64,000 nt of DNA from Nilaparvata lugens (lineage: Eukaryota > Arthropoda > Insecta > Hemiptera > Delphacidae). The notes beneath the pieces were generated by a model. It did no database searches, was not told the origin of the DNA, and saw only the letters and a list, made by a program, of their open reading frames with translations. Position 1 is the stretch's first letter. Each line of letters begins with the position of its first letter. The stretch spans positions 50,099,994-50,163,993 of the forward strand of contig NC_052505.1 in assembly GCF_014356525.2 (NCBI RefSeq), read 5' to 3'. Positions 10,802-20,809 of this stretch are shown one piece after another. Both the position numbers and the translations under genes were made by a program.

Positions 10802-11576
10802 TGTAATATTACATTTTCTTCTCACATTTGAATCGAATCTTCAATTCGAGATCTATGGAACTTTATAGTAAATGTCAGAGTTATCAATAGACGGACAAAT
10901 TTTTTGACGGAGAATTTATTATCGTAAATGTTTGTTGCATTGTTCCATGGTGTCACCGAGGCAGGGTTAACAAATTACTGAATAAATCGTTTATTTAAAT
11001 CGAATATATGTATAAAAATTTAAAATAACATTTTCAAAATAAAGTTTTATTGAGAACAGATGTAGAATGTGAATTCTAAACTTGTAAATTATGATTTTGT
11101 GGTGACGTGTCTGTAATGTTGGAGGCGTTGTCTTCGTGACTTGCAACTTATGTCTTTTTCCTGTTCAGCCCTTCTTCTGAAAAATGGCTGGCTACAAGTA
11201 TTGTCGTGGAGTTTTGCTCTAAATCATTTTCGTTTATTAATGTTTTAAATTGAGTTTTATCTAAATTTTGTGCATAATTAGCTATTAGTGTAGTAAAGCC
11301 AATAGCCACTGTGTTTCAACTGTAAACTAGATAAGTATTTTAGTTCGTAATAACTCTGAAATAATTAGGATTAAGACATATTCTCCTTGTGTATTTGTGT
11401 ATTTTCATCTGAAGATTATAAGTTAATTTGCTCTGAAAACTGGATTTCTCATTCATAGGCAATAGATCCATTCACAGTTTATCAAGAATCTATTTTATTG
11501 GAGCCGACAACTATTCTTAGGTTGATAGGTGTTAAATGCTATTCCAACCGTTTAAGGAAAAATTGGTAGCACGGCA
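10802..11576 (+). repeat. 5' LTR, 775 bp
   Basis: Direct copy of 15949-16733, beginning TG and ending CA. Most of it differs by only a few bases, but about 60 bp near 11348-11410 is markedly different between the two LTRs. A possible primer site (TGGTGGAACAG) starts about 14 bases after the LTR; I cannot assign the tRNA. Confidence 0.9.
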
Positions 11577-11759
11577 AATGTTACCCCTGTGGTGGAACAG
11601 AATTACAAAATAAATATGTCCCAAATGGTACACCATGAAATCCCTGGTTATAGAAATTATTAGTAGATAGATATCTTGATAGGTTATGAATGGTTTGTTG
11701 CTGAGTGGGAAGTCGGTTCAAGAGAGATCAAGTTTTAATGAATCAGTGCATATTGCAAA

Positions 11760-12542
11760 ATGGCATACAATATGAAAAATATTAAAAATGATGATGAGTT
11801 AATAGCTGCCTTAACACAACTGTTTGATAAGCAAAATGCTAATTTTGATGCTAGGTTTGATGAGATGAAGCAAGAATTTGCTAGCATTAGACTAGAGCAG
11901 GCTAGTATAAACCTTTTATTGAAAAATGCACACGAAACATTGAAAGATAATCATGAAGATAGTAATGTTAAGATACAAGATCAACTCATTGAAGTTTCTG
12001 ACAATGTAGGCCTAGTTACTGTTGTTGAAAAAATCAACCCTAATGAGATAGTAGAATTGAGTAAAGAAGTAGGTAGGGAGTTGTCTTCATTGAAAGTCAA
12101 CTATCAAGAAAGTACTATTGCTACATTGAAGGTTAGGAAAACAGTAAACAAATCAAATGTTTCTATGGATCAGATTACTACATCAAAAGTTAGGAAGATT
12201 GTAAATAAAATGAATGATTACATGAGACAGGTTTCTGTGGAGGTTAGGAATAATGTAAACAAAATGAATGTTGCTTTGAGTCAAGTTGATGAGTTCAACT
12301 TTCAACTGAGAATTGAAAAGGTGTATGCTATGCATTCTCAAGTGAACATGACTAACTTTTGTAGGCAAAACTGCTTGGTTGAAACAAATGAACCTATGAA
12401 TAAAATCATGCTATTGAAGAAAACAAAACGCAAAGTCACCATTGATGTATTAGTATTCAAAGGTTGTTTCAAGTTGCTTATTTACAAGATGATGACTGTG
12501 AGTCACATGATGAAAGGGTATTCCCCAGCACACAATGATTAG
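11760..12542 (+). CDS. 260-aa coiled-coil-like protein of unknown function
   Basis: The only substantial ORF in the LTR element, starting 184 bp after the 5' LTR where gag would be expected. Residues 1-90 are strongly helical and charged, with aspects of a coiled coil (for example FDARFDEMKQEF at about 29-40). Residues about 125-177 hold three imperfect repeats of about 18-19 residues built on VRKxVNKxN (V125, V144, V162). The C-terminal part is basic (KKTKRK near 220). I see no zinc knuckle, protease or nucleic-acid-binding signature. A divergent Gag-like structural protein is one reading; a captured or chance frame in a non-autonomous element is another. Codon use is as AT-rich as its surroundings. 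Confidence 0.5.
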   Translation: MAYNMKNIKNDDELIAALTQLFDKQNANFDARFDEMKQEFASIRLEQASINLLLKNAHETLKDNHEDSNVKIQDQLIEVSDNVGLVTVVEKINPNEIVELSKEVGRELSSLKVNYQESTIATLKVRKTVNKSNVSMDQITTSKVRKIVNKMNDYMRQVSVEVRNNVNKMNVALSQVDEFNFQLRIEKVYAMHSQVNMTNFCRQNCLVETNEPMNKIMLLKKTKRKVTIDVLVFKGCFKLLIYKMMTVSHMMKGYSPAHND

Positions 12543-14212
12543 GAATCCTGTGTTATGCCGGGATTCAGAATAGCATAATCGCTACACAGTGTATGGTAAG
12601 AGTCCATAATTGTGTCTTTTTTCTTTCCTGTAGCCTATTTTCTTGGCCCTTAATCTTTTCAATTTTCGATTCTTTCCTGTCTTTGTGTAATATTCAGTAA
12701 ATTTCTTCTATGATGCATATCTTAACCAATCTTGTCCATAGTCATTTAAATTTGTATTTTTTCTGAAATAATTTTAGAAGTTGAAATAGTAGCTTATTTT
12801 CCTAATCTTTAATTGTTGATAAAACTTAACTTTTCTAAAATCTATCCATTGTTGTGTAAATAATTGTTTGCTTGTGGTATATTTTTTCATCATGTATCAC
12901 TTATTTTGAAATGTGTGTTGTTTTGGGGAATTTATTTACCCAGTTTTCTATTTCTCTTTTTTGTATTTTTTAGGGAACTTATTTACCCAGTATTCATCTT
13001 GATCGTCTTTGTATTATAATCTTGAAATGTTTGTACTTATTATACAGTCTTTAAAATTTTAAATTATTTAAAAAAAATATAATTGGTTCAATTTAAAACG
13101 TTTTGTTATATTATTAATTGAAATAAGTTTTTGTGATTGATTTTTTTTTTAAATTTTTAAATTTGTTTGTTCTATAAATTTTGATATGATTGATTATCGT
13201 TTGAAATGGATGCTGGAGTGTATGTAGAATTTTTAGTGGGGTTTGTTGATTAGAATTTTGCTGGTATGTGATTGTTTTTTGAGATGGAAACCCATTATTG
13301 CCTAAAGAAGGAATAACAGAGGTTATGACTTAGAGAGGCAGTAATGAGATAATATTTTTTGTGTTGATTACTTATGTTGATTGCCATAGATGCAAAATAA
13401 TGATTAATAATGTTGATTGCCATAGATGCAGATTATTTATGAATATTGATTGCCTTTGAAGCAAAATATTATTGATGTTTTGAATGGTTTCTTGTTTAAT
13501 GATTGATAGTAAAGTTTTGTCATGAAATGTAGTTTGTGTTTAGAACATTGAAGAGTCGAAATAAACTATAGTATCCAACAAACGATGATTAACAATATTA
13601 AATAATTTGCTTTTTATACAATTTTTGAACAAAATTAAAACTAAATAATTTTGAAACCCTGAATGATAAATCATAAATGTGAAATGAACTTGCTATAAAT
13701 GAAATGTTATATTAATGATAATGAAATGCAGATATATTATGAAATGATTGTGAATAGAAGACCAATTGTCTGAAATTATTGAAATATGTATTGAAATTAA
13801 ATTTTGTTGTGATAATCTGATGTGTTTTACAATTTTGATAATGATACAGGGTGTTATGAAATTATATTTCTATTTTGAAGAATGGATTAAAATTTTGATA
13901 TTTGAACAGTGAATAGATGAAAATGAATTTTTTTTAAATTTATCATTGATATGTCCATATTTCACAATTTATGTATTGCTGACTGTATAATAAGATGTTA
14001 ACAAATTTCAATTTCATAGATACTTAAAATAATTTTTATGTGTATTAGATTGTATTGATAGCCTAATCAAGTTTTTCTTTTTAGTTTATAAGCATTTTAA
14101 GATAACAGGTACAGCACAGACATTAACATTGAAATAGTTATCATGTGAATCTCGAAATCAGTAACAAGTGAACGCCATGAAGAGTGTTAAGAACATTTGG
14201 GTGATTTTCAAA
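12543..14212. other. AT-rich internal filler of the LTR element
   Basis: No ORF with recognisable content. There are short direct repeats: TTATTTACCCAGT at about 12936 and 12979, and GTTGATTGCCATAGATGCA twice near 13375-13430 with a weaker third copy. Confidence 0.6.
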
Positions 14213-14226
14213 CTAGTGTGACATAA

Positions 14227-14812
14227 CTACGCCAATATCTACGCCTAAATCTACGCTGCGGCCTACACCAATAACTACGCCAATGTCAACACCAATATCA
14301 ACACCAATAACTACGCCAAAATCTACGCCGATGCCTGTGCTGATGTCAACGCCAATATCTACGCCGATGCCTGCGTCAAAGCCAATATCTGCGCCAATGC
14401 TGATGCCAAAATCTGCGCCAATGCTGATGCCAACAACAAAAATCAATGCCGATGCCTGCGCCAATGCCAATAGCTACGCCAATGCCAAAATCTGCGCCAA
14501 TGCCAACAACAAAAATCAATGCCAATAGCTACGCCAATGCCTGCGCCAATGCTGATGTCAACGCCAATATCTACGCCGATGCCTGCGTCAAAGCCAATAT
14601 CTGCGCCAATGCTGATGCCAAAATCTGCGCCAATGCTGATGCCAACAACAAAAATCAACGCCGATGCCTGTGCTGATGTCAATAGCTACGCCAATGCCAA
14701 TAGCTACGCCAATGCCAAAATCTGCGCCAATGCCAATGCCTGCGCCAATGCCAATATCAACGCCGATGCCAAAGCAGACACCAAAGCATACGCCAATAGC
14801 AATGCCAATGCT
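14227..14812. repeat. Hexamer-based minisatellite inside the LTR element
   Basis: About 590 bp built from variants of GCCAAT, GCCGAT, ACGCCA and similar 6-bp words, giving a 6-bp period with CpG content far above its AT-rich surroundings. A larger unit of about 115 bp (14344-14459) is repeated at about 14548-14670. Because the word is a multiple of three and lacks stops, several frames on both strands are open (Pro-Met, Ala-Asn or Gly-Val-Asp repeats). I do not treat these as genes. Confidence 0.9.
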
Positions 14813-15150
14813 TATTGCTGACTCTGTATCTCAAACTTCAACACTACTGCATTACCTGGAGGTAATTGCCATCCATGTTCACATTCACAACTTTGAATTC
14901 AGAAGAACAGTCACAGTATCATGAAAGAATTGATTCAAAAAATCCTCTCCTAAATTATTCCTGTATGCAGAACTCTAAACCTTGAAAGCTGAAAATATCA
15001 AAAAACCAAACCTTACCTAAATTAATCCTCACCTAAATTAATCCTGTATGCAGCGTCTATCTCTTTTCCAAAAAACGAATTACATTGTCATTTCAAGCCT
15101 GAAATGTACATTGTATAATTACAAATATGATACAAAATTTATGTGACTCT

Positions 15151-15315
15151 GTATTGAATTTGGAATGCAGCCGTCTACTACAAACATGAAGCAATGCTAA
15201 CTGAGATGTCACCTGTATCGAGTTTGGTATGCAGCCGTCTACTACAAGCATGAAGCAATGCTAACTGAGATGTCAACTGTATCTAGTTTGGTATGCAGCA
15301 GTCGACTACAAGTAT
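15151..15315. repeat. 64-bp tandem repeat, about 2.5 units
   Basis: Units start at 15151, 15215 and 15279 and share TTTGGTATGCAGCCGTC and GAAGCAATGCTAACTGAGAT. They lie between the minisatellite and the 3' LTR. Confidence 0.85.
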
Positions 15316-15934
15316 CAGCCCAACACTACGTGCATCCAGATCAGCCCAACACTTAACGTCATCACATTGGAGTCACACTTAACTGAAAATCATACTGAGT
15401 GCCTTAACGGACTGTTTTCCAAAATGTGCATCAATAAAATCAACCGCGTCAATAGTGAAAGAAATGAACATTTTTTGATTTATTGAAATTTTATGTGAAA
15501 ATTAAATGTAACAATTCATCAATTCATTTAAAAAAAAATAAATAATAATAATAATAAATTTTTTTATTCAACATACTAAATTTTTTTTATGCAATAAAAA
15601 TTGAATTTTTCTATCTATTAAATTTATGTGCAATTTCAAAAAAAAAAAAAAAAACTATTCTTTACATATTAAACTTTCTGTTGAGATATTTTTCTTTAAA
15701 TTATAAAGCTAAATCAAAAGTAATATTGATATTCTATATTTTGAAATATTGTTTGGAAACATATAACAAACGCTATTGATGAATTTTTATAATAATTTTC
15801 AATTATAGGGTGACATGTATTGTTTTTCTAGAAAAAATTGTTACTGTTCTCAAATTTAAATTTCAACAATTTTCATTAGGGTCAATGTAAATTTTTTTCT
15901 TTAAAATTTTCAAACAGTAAAATTTTTTTATGTC

Positions 15935-15944
15935 AAGAGGGGGG
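15935..15944 (+). promoter_or_regulatory. Polypurine tract of the LTR element
   Basis: AAGAGGGGGG followed by TATT and then the first TG of the 3' LTR. This is the usual position of the plus-strand primer in reverse transcription. Confidence 0.7.
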
Positions 15945-15948
15945 TATT

Positions 15949-16733
15949 TGTAATATTACATTTTCTTCTCACATTTGAATCGAATCTTCAATTCGAGATC
16001 TATGGAACTTTATAGTAAATGTCAGAGTTATCAATAGACGGACAAATTTTTTGACGGAGAATCTATTATCGTAAATGTTTGTTGCATTGTTCCATGGTGT
16101 CACCGAGGCAGGGTTAACAAATTACTGAATAAATCGTTTATTTAAATCGAATATATGTATAAAAATTTAAAATAACATTTTCAAAATAAAGTTTTATTGA
16201 GAACAGATGTAGAATGTGAATTCTAAACTTGTAAATTATGATTTTGTGGTGACGTGTCTGTAATGTTGGAGGCGTTGTCTTTGTGACTTGCAACTTATGT
16301 CTTTTTCCTGTTCGACCTTCTTCTGAAAAATGGCTGGCTACAAGTATTGTCGTGGAGTTTTGCTCTAAATCATTTTCGTTTATTAATGTTTTAAATTGAG
16401 TTTTATATAAATTTTTGTGCATAATTAGCTATTAGTGTAGTAAAGCCAATAGCCACTGTGTTTCAACTGTAAACTAGATAAGTATTTTAGTTCGTAGTTA
16501 CTTGAAATAATTAGGCTTGTAAGTTATTGTTCTTTGTATATTTCTGTGTTTTGCCAAAATTTCATCTGAAGATTATAAGTTAATTTGCTCTGAAAACTGG
16601 ATTTCTCATTCATAGGCAATAGATCCATTCACGGTTTATCAAGAATCTATTTTATTGGAGCCGACAACTATTCTTAGGTTGATAGGTGTTAAATGCTATT
16701 CCAACCGTTTAAGGAAAAATTGGTAGCACGGCA
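15949..16733 (+). repeat. 3' LTR, 785 bp
   Basis: Pairs with 10802-11576. It has the same termini and is followed by the target duplication ATAG. Confidence 0.9.
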
Positions 16734-16737
16734 ATAG

Positions 16738-16760
16738 TCTATATATATATTATATATATA

Positions 16761-16817
<57 letters not shown>

Positions 16818-17156
16818 ATTATATATATATATATTATATATATATATTATATAATCTATATATATATAGATTTCATCTATATAATCTATATATTAATGAA
16901 ATCTATATAATATAGGCTATATATTATATAGTCTATATATATATTATATAATCTATATATTATATATAGATTTCATCTATAATTATATAGAATGTATAGA
17001 TGTCCACTGAGTATAGAAATAGAGTATTACGGCAATAGTAAGATTGGAGCATTAGTTTGGAAGAATAATTGAATCATGAATAATAAGAATTACAGATTTA
17101 TTTCAAATTCTGGATGAAATTTGAATTATGATTAAGCATTGATATTGGATTGCACT
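16738..17156. repeat. Right arm of the AT-rich palindrome, with TA-rich loop
   Basis: 16738-16980 is an almost pure TA tract with small internal hairpins (for example TAGATTTCATCTATA). From about 16985 to 17156 the sequence is the reverse complement of 10600-10760. The right arm is longer than the left because the TA tract is mostly on this side. Confidence 0.85.
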
Positions 17157-17574
17157 GGCCTTAAATCAGGATTGATTCACTCTAAACATCCAGCTTGAAT
17201 CCGACTCTAATTGATCTAGAATCACAATAGAATCGAGCTTGAATTTCGTGAAAGGTGTGCCAGGTGGCCTTGAATGGGGGGATTGCATCCAGCATGCGTT
17301 TCAAGCCTGAGTCAAGACTGCATCTCAATCCTGATTTGACCGTGCATCTCGGGCCTGAATCGAGCTCGCAACGCGACCTTGATTTTAGCTCGCAGCACCA
17401 GCCTGATTAGAGCCTGCATTTCGAGCTCGAAACTGGCTTGAACGATGTATAAACGGGCTCTTGAATTTAACTCATTTCGAGCAAAACGCATGCGAATGAA
17501 ATCTTGAATCAAGCCCTCAAGTTTGACAAAATGAGCTTGTTTTGATTTCGATTCAAGTTGATTTTGCTGATTGG
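17157..17574. other. Unassigned GC-richer segment with degenerate repeats
   Basis: Contains repeated words such as GCCTGA, CTTGAA and GAGCTCG at irregular 20-30 bp spacing. It abuts the truncated BEL LTR, where an intact element would show the upstream part of its LTR. It does not resemble the corresponding part of the 3' LTR. A minus-strand open frame here is not convincing. Confidence 0.4.
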
Positions 17575-17832
17575 GACCTGTCTTATTCCCAGATTTTTCA
17601 TCCCATCCTGAACCTGACCAAAACACCTAATAAAGGCTTAAAAGGGCTAGTAGACAAAATTGGATTAAATCAGGTGAGTTTTTGCTTTTTTATTGTTCAT
17701 TAATGCAGAGTTTAACTGTACAAATAACCTGGCTCAAATTGAAGATTAAATTTTGCCCCTTGTTTGTATTTGATTATATAAATAGTAAATTACAGTCCTC
17801 TAGTAGCTCTAGCCTGAGCTTTGTTCAGAACA
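17575..17832 (+). repeat. Truncated 5' LTR of the BEL element
   Basis: 258 bp identical, apart from two substitutions, to 24153-24410. Homology stops abruptly at 17575. It ends in CA and is followed 4 bases later by a primer-site-like TGGTCCACCGAACC (17837-17850). Confidence 0.85.
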
Positions 17833-18388
17833 TTTTTGGTCCACCGAACCATGATGAATTTAAATTTGTAATTTATTGATTAATTCACACACATTGGATT
17901 TAAGCAGTTTCGTATTTGTCCAATGTTGGCATGTTCAGAATGGTCTGATCTATGCTCAACTTAAGTTTGTTGTAGCCTTGTTCTAGAGCAAGGTTTCTTG
18001 TCAATTTGTATTTGTCTGAAATTAAATTTATTTCAGTTAAAATTGTAATTTTCCTGAAACTAGGCTCATTGTGCTCTTTTTCGGGAATTTGTTTGTTGGA
18101 ATTTGTATTGTCCATTTTTGTTATACATGTTAGTGAAGGTTAATCACAGCATGAATTTGTTTGTTCAATTCAACAAGTTATTGTTTGTTTGTGAGTTTTT
18201 GGAAGAACATTATCTAATCATATAGTTTTGTCTTCAGCAGTAACTTATCTTGTGAATTGATAATCAAAGTTTAACTTTGATAACTTACTAGTCGTGATTC
18301 TTCCTTTCATCTAGTTTTGAACTCATTCTTGTTTTATTGTCTGTTGTTTGTATTGTCGGGGCTGAATTGTTTTGTGTATGAGTTCAAG

Positions 18389-20809
18389 ATGGAGGAAAAA
18401 TTACAGAAACAAATCAGGGTGCATCGAGCTAAACTGGAACAATTGTATGCCAGATTGCAAAAAATGTATGACCTGTCTAAAAATGTCTCTGATCCAAAAG
18501 TTGCTGAGCAATTTTCAATCTTGTATCCTCGGGTGTCTCAGACCATTTCGGATTATGAAAAGACAGAATTAGTGGTTAATGAGTTGGAACTTGAGTTGAA
18601 TAAAGACCATGTTGTAGCATTCAACGACTCACATCTAGATCTGTTTCAGTATATTGAAGTAGCGGCTAACACTCTCAAACAGAGAGAGGCGACTGATGCT
18701 ATTGCTCAATCTTCGGCAGCTTCAGCAGCTAGTGCACAGCCGGCCGTGTCCGAGTCGGTACTGCCCAAAATCGACCTTCCGAAATTTGATGGGAACCAGA
18801 CTCAATGGTCGGTGTTTTATGAACTATTTAAGGCATTGGTACATGACAACAAGAGTTTGAACGATCAGCAGAAGGTCCAATATCTTGTAAGTAGACTTAC
18901 TGGACAAGCAGCAAATATTTGTCGTCATTTGCCACCATTGGCTAACAATTATCAAATAATTTGGCAGGCATTATTGACCCGCTATAATGATCCACGGGCG
19001 CAAGTCGATGCCTATTTCAAACAAATTTTTGAATTTCGTCCAATAAAATCAGAATCAAAGGCAGGTTGTATTGCGATTTTGGATGGGTATGGCAGTTCAA
19101 TCAATGCAGTGAAGAGATTGCGACTCACTGATTTGTCAGACTCGATATTCCTCTATCATGGCTTGAGATTGCTGGATCCAAGTTCTCATAGAAATTTTGA
19201 ATTGGCAGTCCCTGACAAGGCTATGCCAACTTATGCCGATTATGTCAAATTCATTGAAAAGCAAATTAAGACTCTTCCTTCTGATGAGAAACAGACTGAA
19301 TCGTTTAATATGAGGCACAAAAAGGATAATAAATCAAAGGTGTTTGTGGTTCAATCTAATGATTCATCTAACGATGCATCTAGTAAAAATCCCAATTGTC
19401 TGAAGTGCTCAAAACCGGGTGATCGGTTAGTAGATTGTGCAAGTTTCTTGAAAATGACTCCTTGGGATCGTTATTGTTTGATTAAAGGAAAGTTTTGTTG
19501 TTTTCGTTGTCTTGATGTGGATCATTTGAGTAGAGATTGTCATAGTGAAACTCAGTGTGCTCAATGTCGAGAATCTCATCATTCGTTATTGCACTTTTCC
19601 AGATCAAGTTCCAATGAAGGTGTTGCGTCCTTGTCGAACTCCAAGGCAGGTGGCACATCACCTATTAGTTGTTGTTCTACATCCAACAATGTAGAAAATT
19701 CGACCGTTGTGTTGTCGACCATCACTGCACATGTTCGAGATTGTAATGATCAGCTTTGTGATGTTCGTTTCTTGGTTGACACCGGGAGTCAGTGTCATTT
19801 TGTTACAGCCAAATTGTGTCGGCGTTTGAGACTACCATTCCAGCCCATGAAAACTGTTGTTTGTGGATTCGGTGGTGGTACTAGTGAAGTTCGAGGTCGT
19901 ACTTGTGTGTCAATTCAGTTGAAGTTGGATCCTACCGTCAAGTTTTCGATGGATGCCACAGTGGTAGATAAAGTCATCAACAAGTTGCCTTCTTGTGAAA
20001 TCGACAGATCCAAACTTCATCATCTTGAAAATCTCACACTGGCTGACGACAAATTCTACCTTCCTAGTAGAATAGATGGCATCATTGGTGCGGAGTTAGT
20101 TCCTCACTTGCTACGTGGGAGTCCTAGTATAGGTGAATCACACAAATTGATGACTGTTAATAGTGTCTTTGGTCACATTCTTATGGGGAGAGCGCCGATT
20201 CTCACTTCAACAAAGAATGTGTCAAATTGTTTTACAGCCATCTGTAGTCCATTCGTTAGTAGTCCATCGTTGAATAGTTTTGTGGAACGTTTTTGGGAGT
20301 TGGAATCGTGCCCTGCACCAAGCTGTCAACTGAAACCGGAAGAGTTGGAGTGTGAGGTAAATTTTCGGAAGTCTGTACATCGTGTGAATTCTGGTCGTTT
20401 TGTTGTTGCCTTGTCATTTGCGGAGCCGCCCAGCAGCTTGGGAGATTCGTATGCTGTCGCCGAATGCAGACTGCTGACTTTGGAGAGACGACTAGAGCTT
20501 GACAGCAATACTCGTATTTCATATCATGAAATATTGATCGATTACCTACGTCAGGGTCACATGTCGTTTGTAGCAGATCAGACAGACCGAGGTGGTTACT
20601 ACATACCACATCACGCCATCGTGAAAGCAAGCAGCACTACCACGCCCATCCGAATTGTATTTGATGCTGGTTCCAGAACATCATCGGGTTTGTCATTGAA
20701 CCAGGTTCTTCATGCTGGTCCCAAATTGCAGACTGACATTTTTGTTTTGTTAGTTAATTTTCGTTTGTTCCCAATCGCACTAACTGCCGACATTAAACAA
20801 ATGTATTGA
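18389..20809 (+). CDS. gag-pol: BEL/Pao Gag-protease-RT N-terminal part
   Basis: I prefer the ATG at 18389; the frame is open from 18317, but the first 24 codons are a hydrophobic stretch unlike Gag. Order of parts: helical Gag beginning MEEKLQKQ; the conserved BEL Gag region around LPKFDGNQTQWSVFYELF; Cys/His clusters with a CCHC knuckle (CFRCLDVDHLSRDC); an aspartic protease with VDTGSQCHFV (Asp codon at 19778); then the start of the reverse transcriptase (TPIRIVFDAGSRT). It ends at a TGA (20807-20809) in the middle of the RT domain, just after ALTADIKQMY. The next open part continues in the same frame, so this is a nonsense change and not a frameshift. The protein would make the element's particle and enzymes in the cytoplasm. 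Confidence 0.9.
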   Translation: MEEKLQKQIRVHRAKLEQLYARLQKMYDLSKNVSDPKVAEQFSILYPRVSQTISDYEKTELVVNELELELNKDHVVAFNDSHLDLFQYIEVAANTLKQREATDAIAQSSAASAASAQPAVSESVLPKIDLPKFDGNQTQWSVFYELFKALVHDNKSLNDQQKVQYLVSRLTGQAANICRHLPPLANNYQIIWQALLTRYNDPRAQVDAYFKQIFEFRPIKSESKAGCIAILDGYGSSINAVKRLRLTDLSDSIFLYHGLRLLDPSSHRNFELAVPDKAMPTYADYVKFIEKQIKTLPSDEKQTESFNMRHKKDNKSKVFVVQSNDSSNDASSKNPNCLKCSKPGDRLVDCASFLKMTPWDRYCLIKGKFCCFRCLDVDHLSRDCHSETQCAQCRESHHSLLHFSRSSSNEGVASLSNSKAGGTSPISCCSTSNNVENSTVVLSTITAHVRDCNDQLCDVRFLVDTGSQCHFVTAKLCRRLRLPFQPMKTVVCGFGGGTSEVRGRTCVSIQLKLDPTVKFSMDATVVDKVINKLPSCEIDRSKLHHLENLTLADDKFYLPSRIDGIIGAELVPHLLRGSPSIGESHKLMTVNSVFGHILMGRAPILTSTKNVSNCFTAICSPFVSSPSLNSFVERFWELESCPAPSCQLKPEELECEVNFRKSVHRVNSGRFVVALSFAEPPSSLGDSYAVAECRLLTLERRLELDSNTRISYHEILIDYLRQGHMSFVADQTDRGGYYIPHHAIVKASSTTTPIRIVFDAGSRTSSGLSLNQVLHAGPKLQTDIFVLLVNFRLFPIALTADIKQMY

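Larger units (their letters stand above)
10802..16733 (+). mobile_element. Non-autonomous LTR retrotransposon (LARD-like)
   Basis: Two long terminal repeats, 10802-11576 and 15949-16733, start TGTAATATTACA and end TAGCACGGCA. The target duplication is ATAG (10798-10801 and 16734-16737). A purine tract precedes the 3' LTR. The internal 4.4 kb has no gag zinc knuckle, protease, reverse transcriptase or integrase that I can see. It carries one 260-codon ORF, AT-rich filler, a hexamer-based minisatellite and a 64-bp tandem repeat. It must depend on another element's enzymes. The element sits in the loop of an AT-rich palindrome. Confidence 0.85.

Noticed and set aside
14213..14924. Several overlapping repeat proteins (Pro-Met, Ala-Asn, Gly-Val-Asp)
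   Set aside because: Products of a stop-free hexamer repeat read in different frames; no independent support for translation.
17312..17626. Minus-strand open frame of 104 codons next to the BEL element
   Set aside because: It runs across degenerate repeats and into the LTR remnant, and has no recognisable domain.
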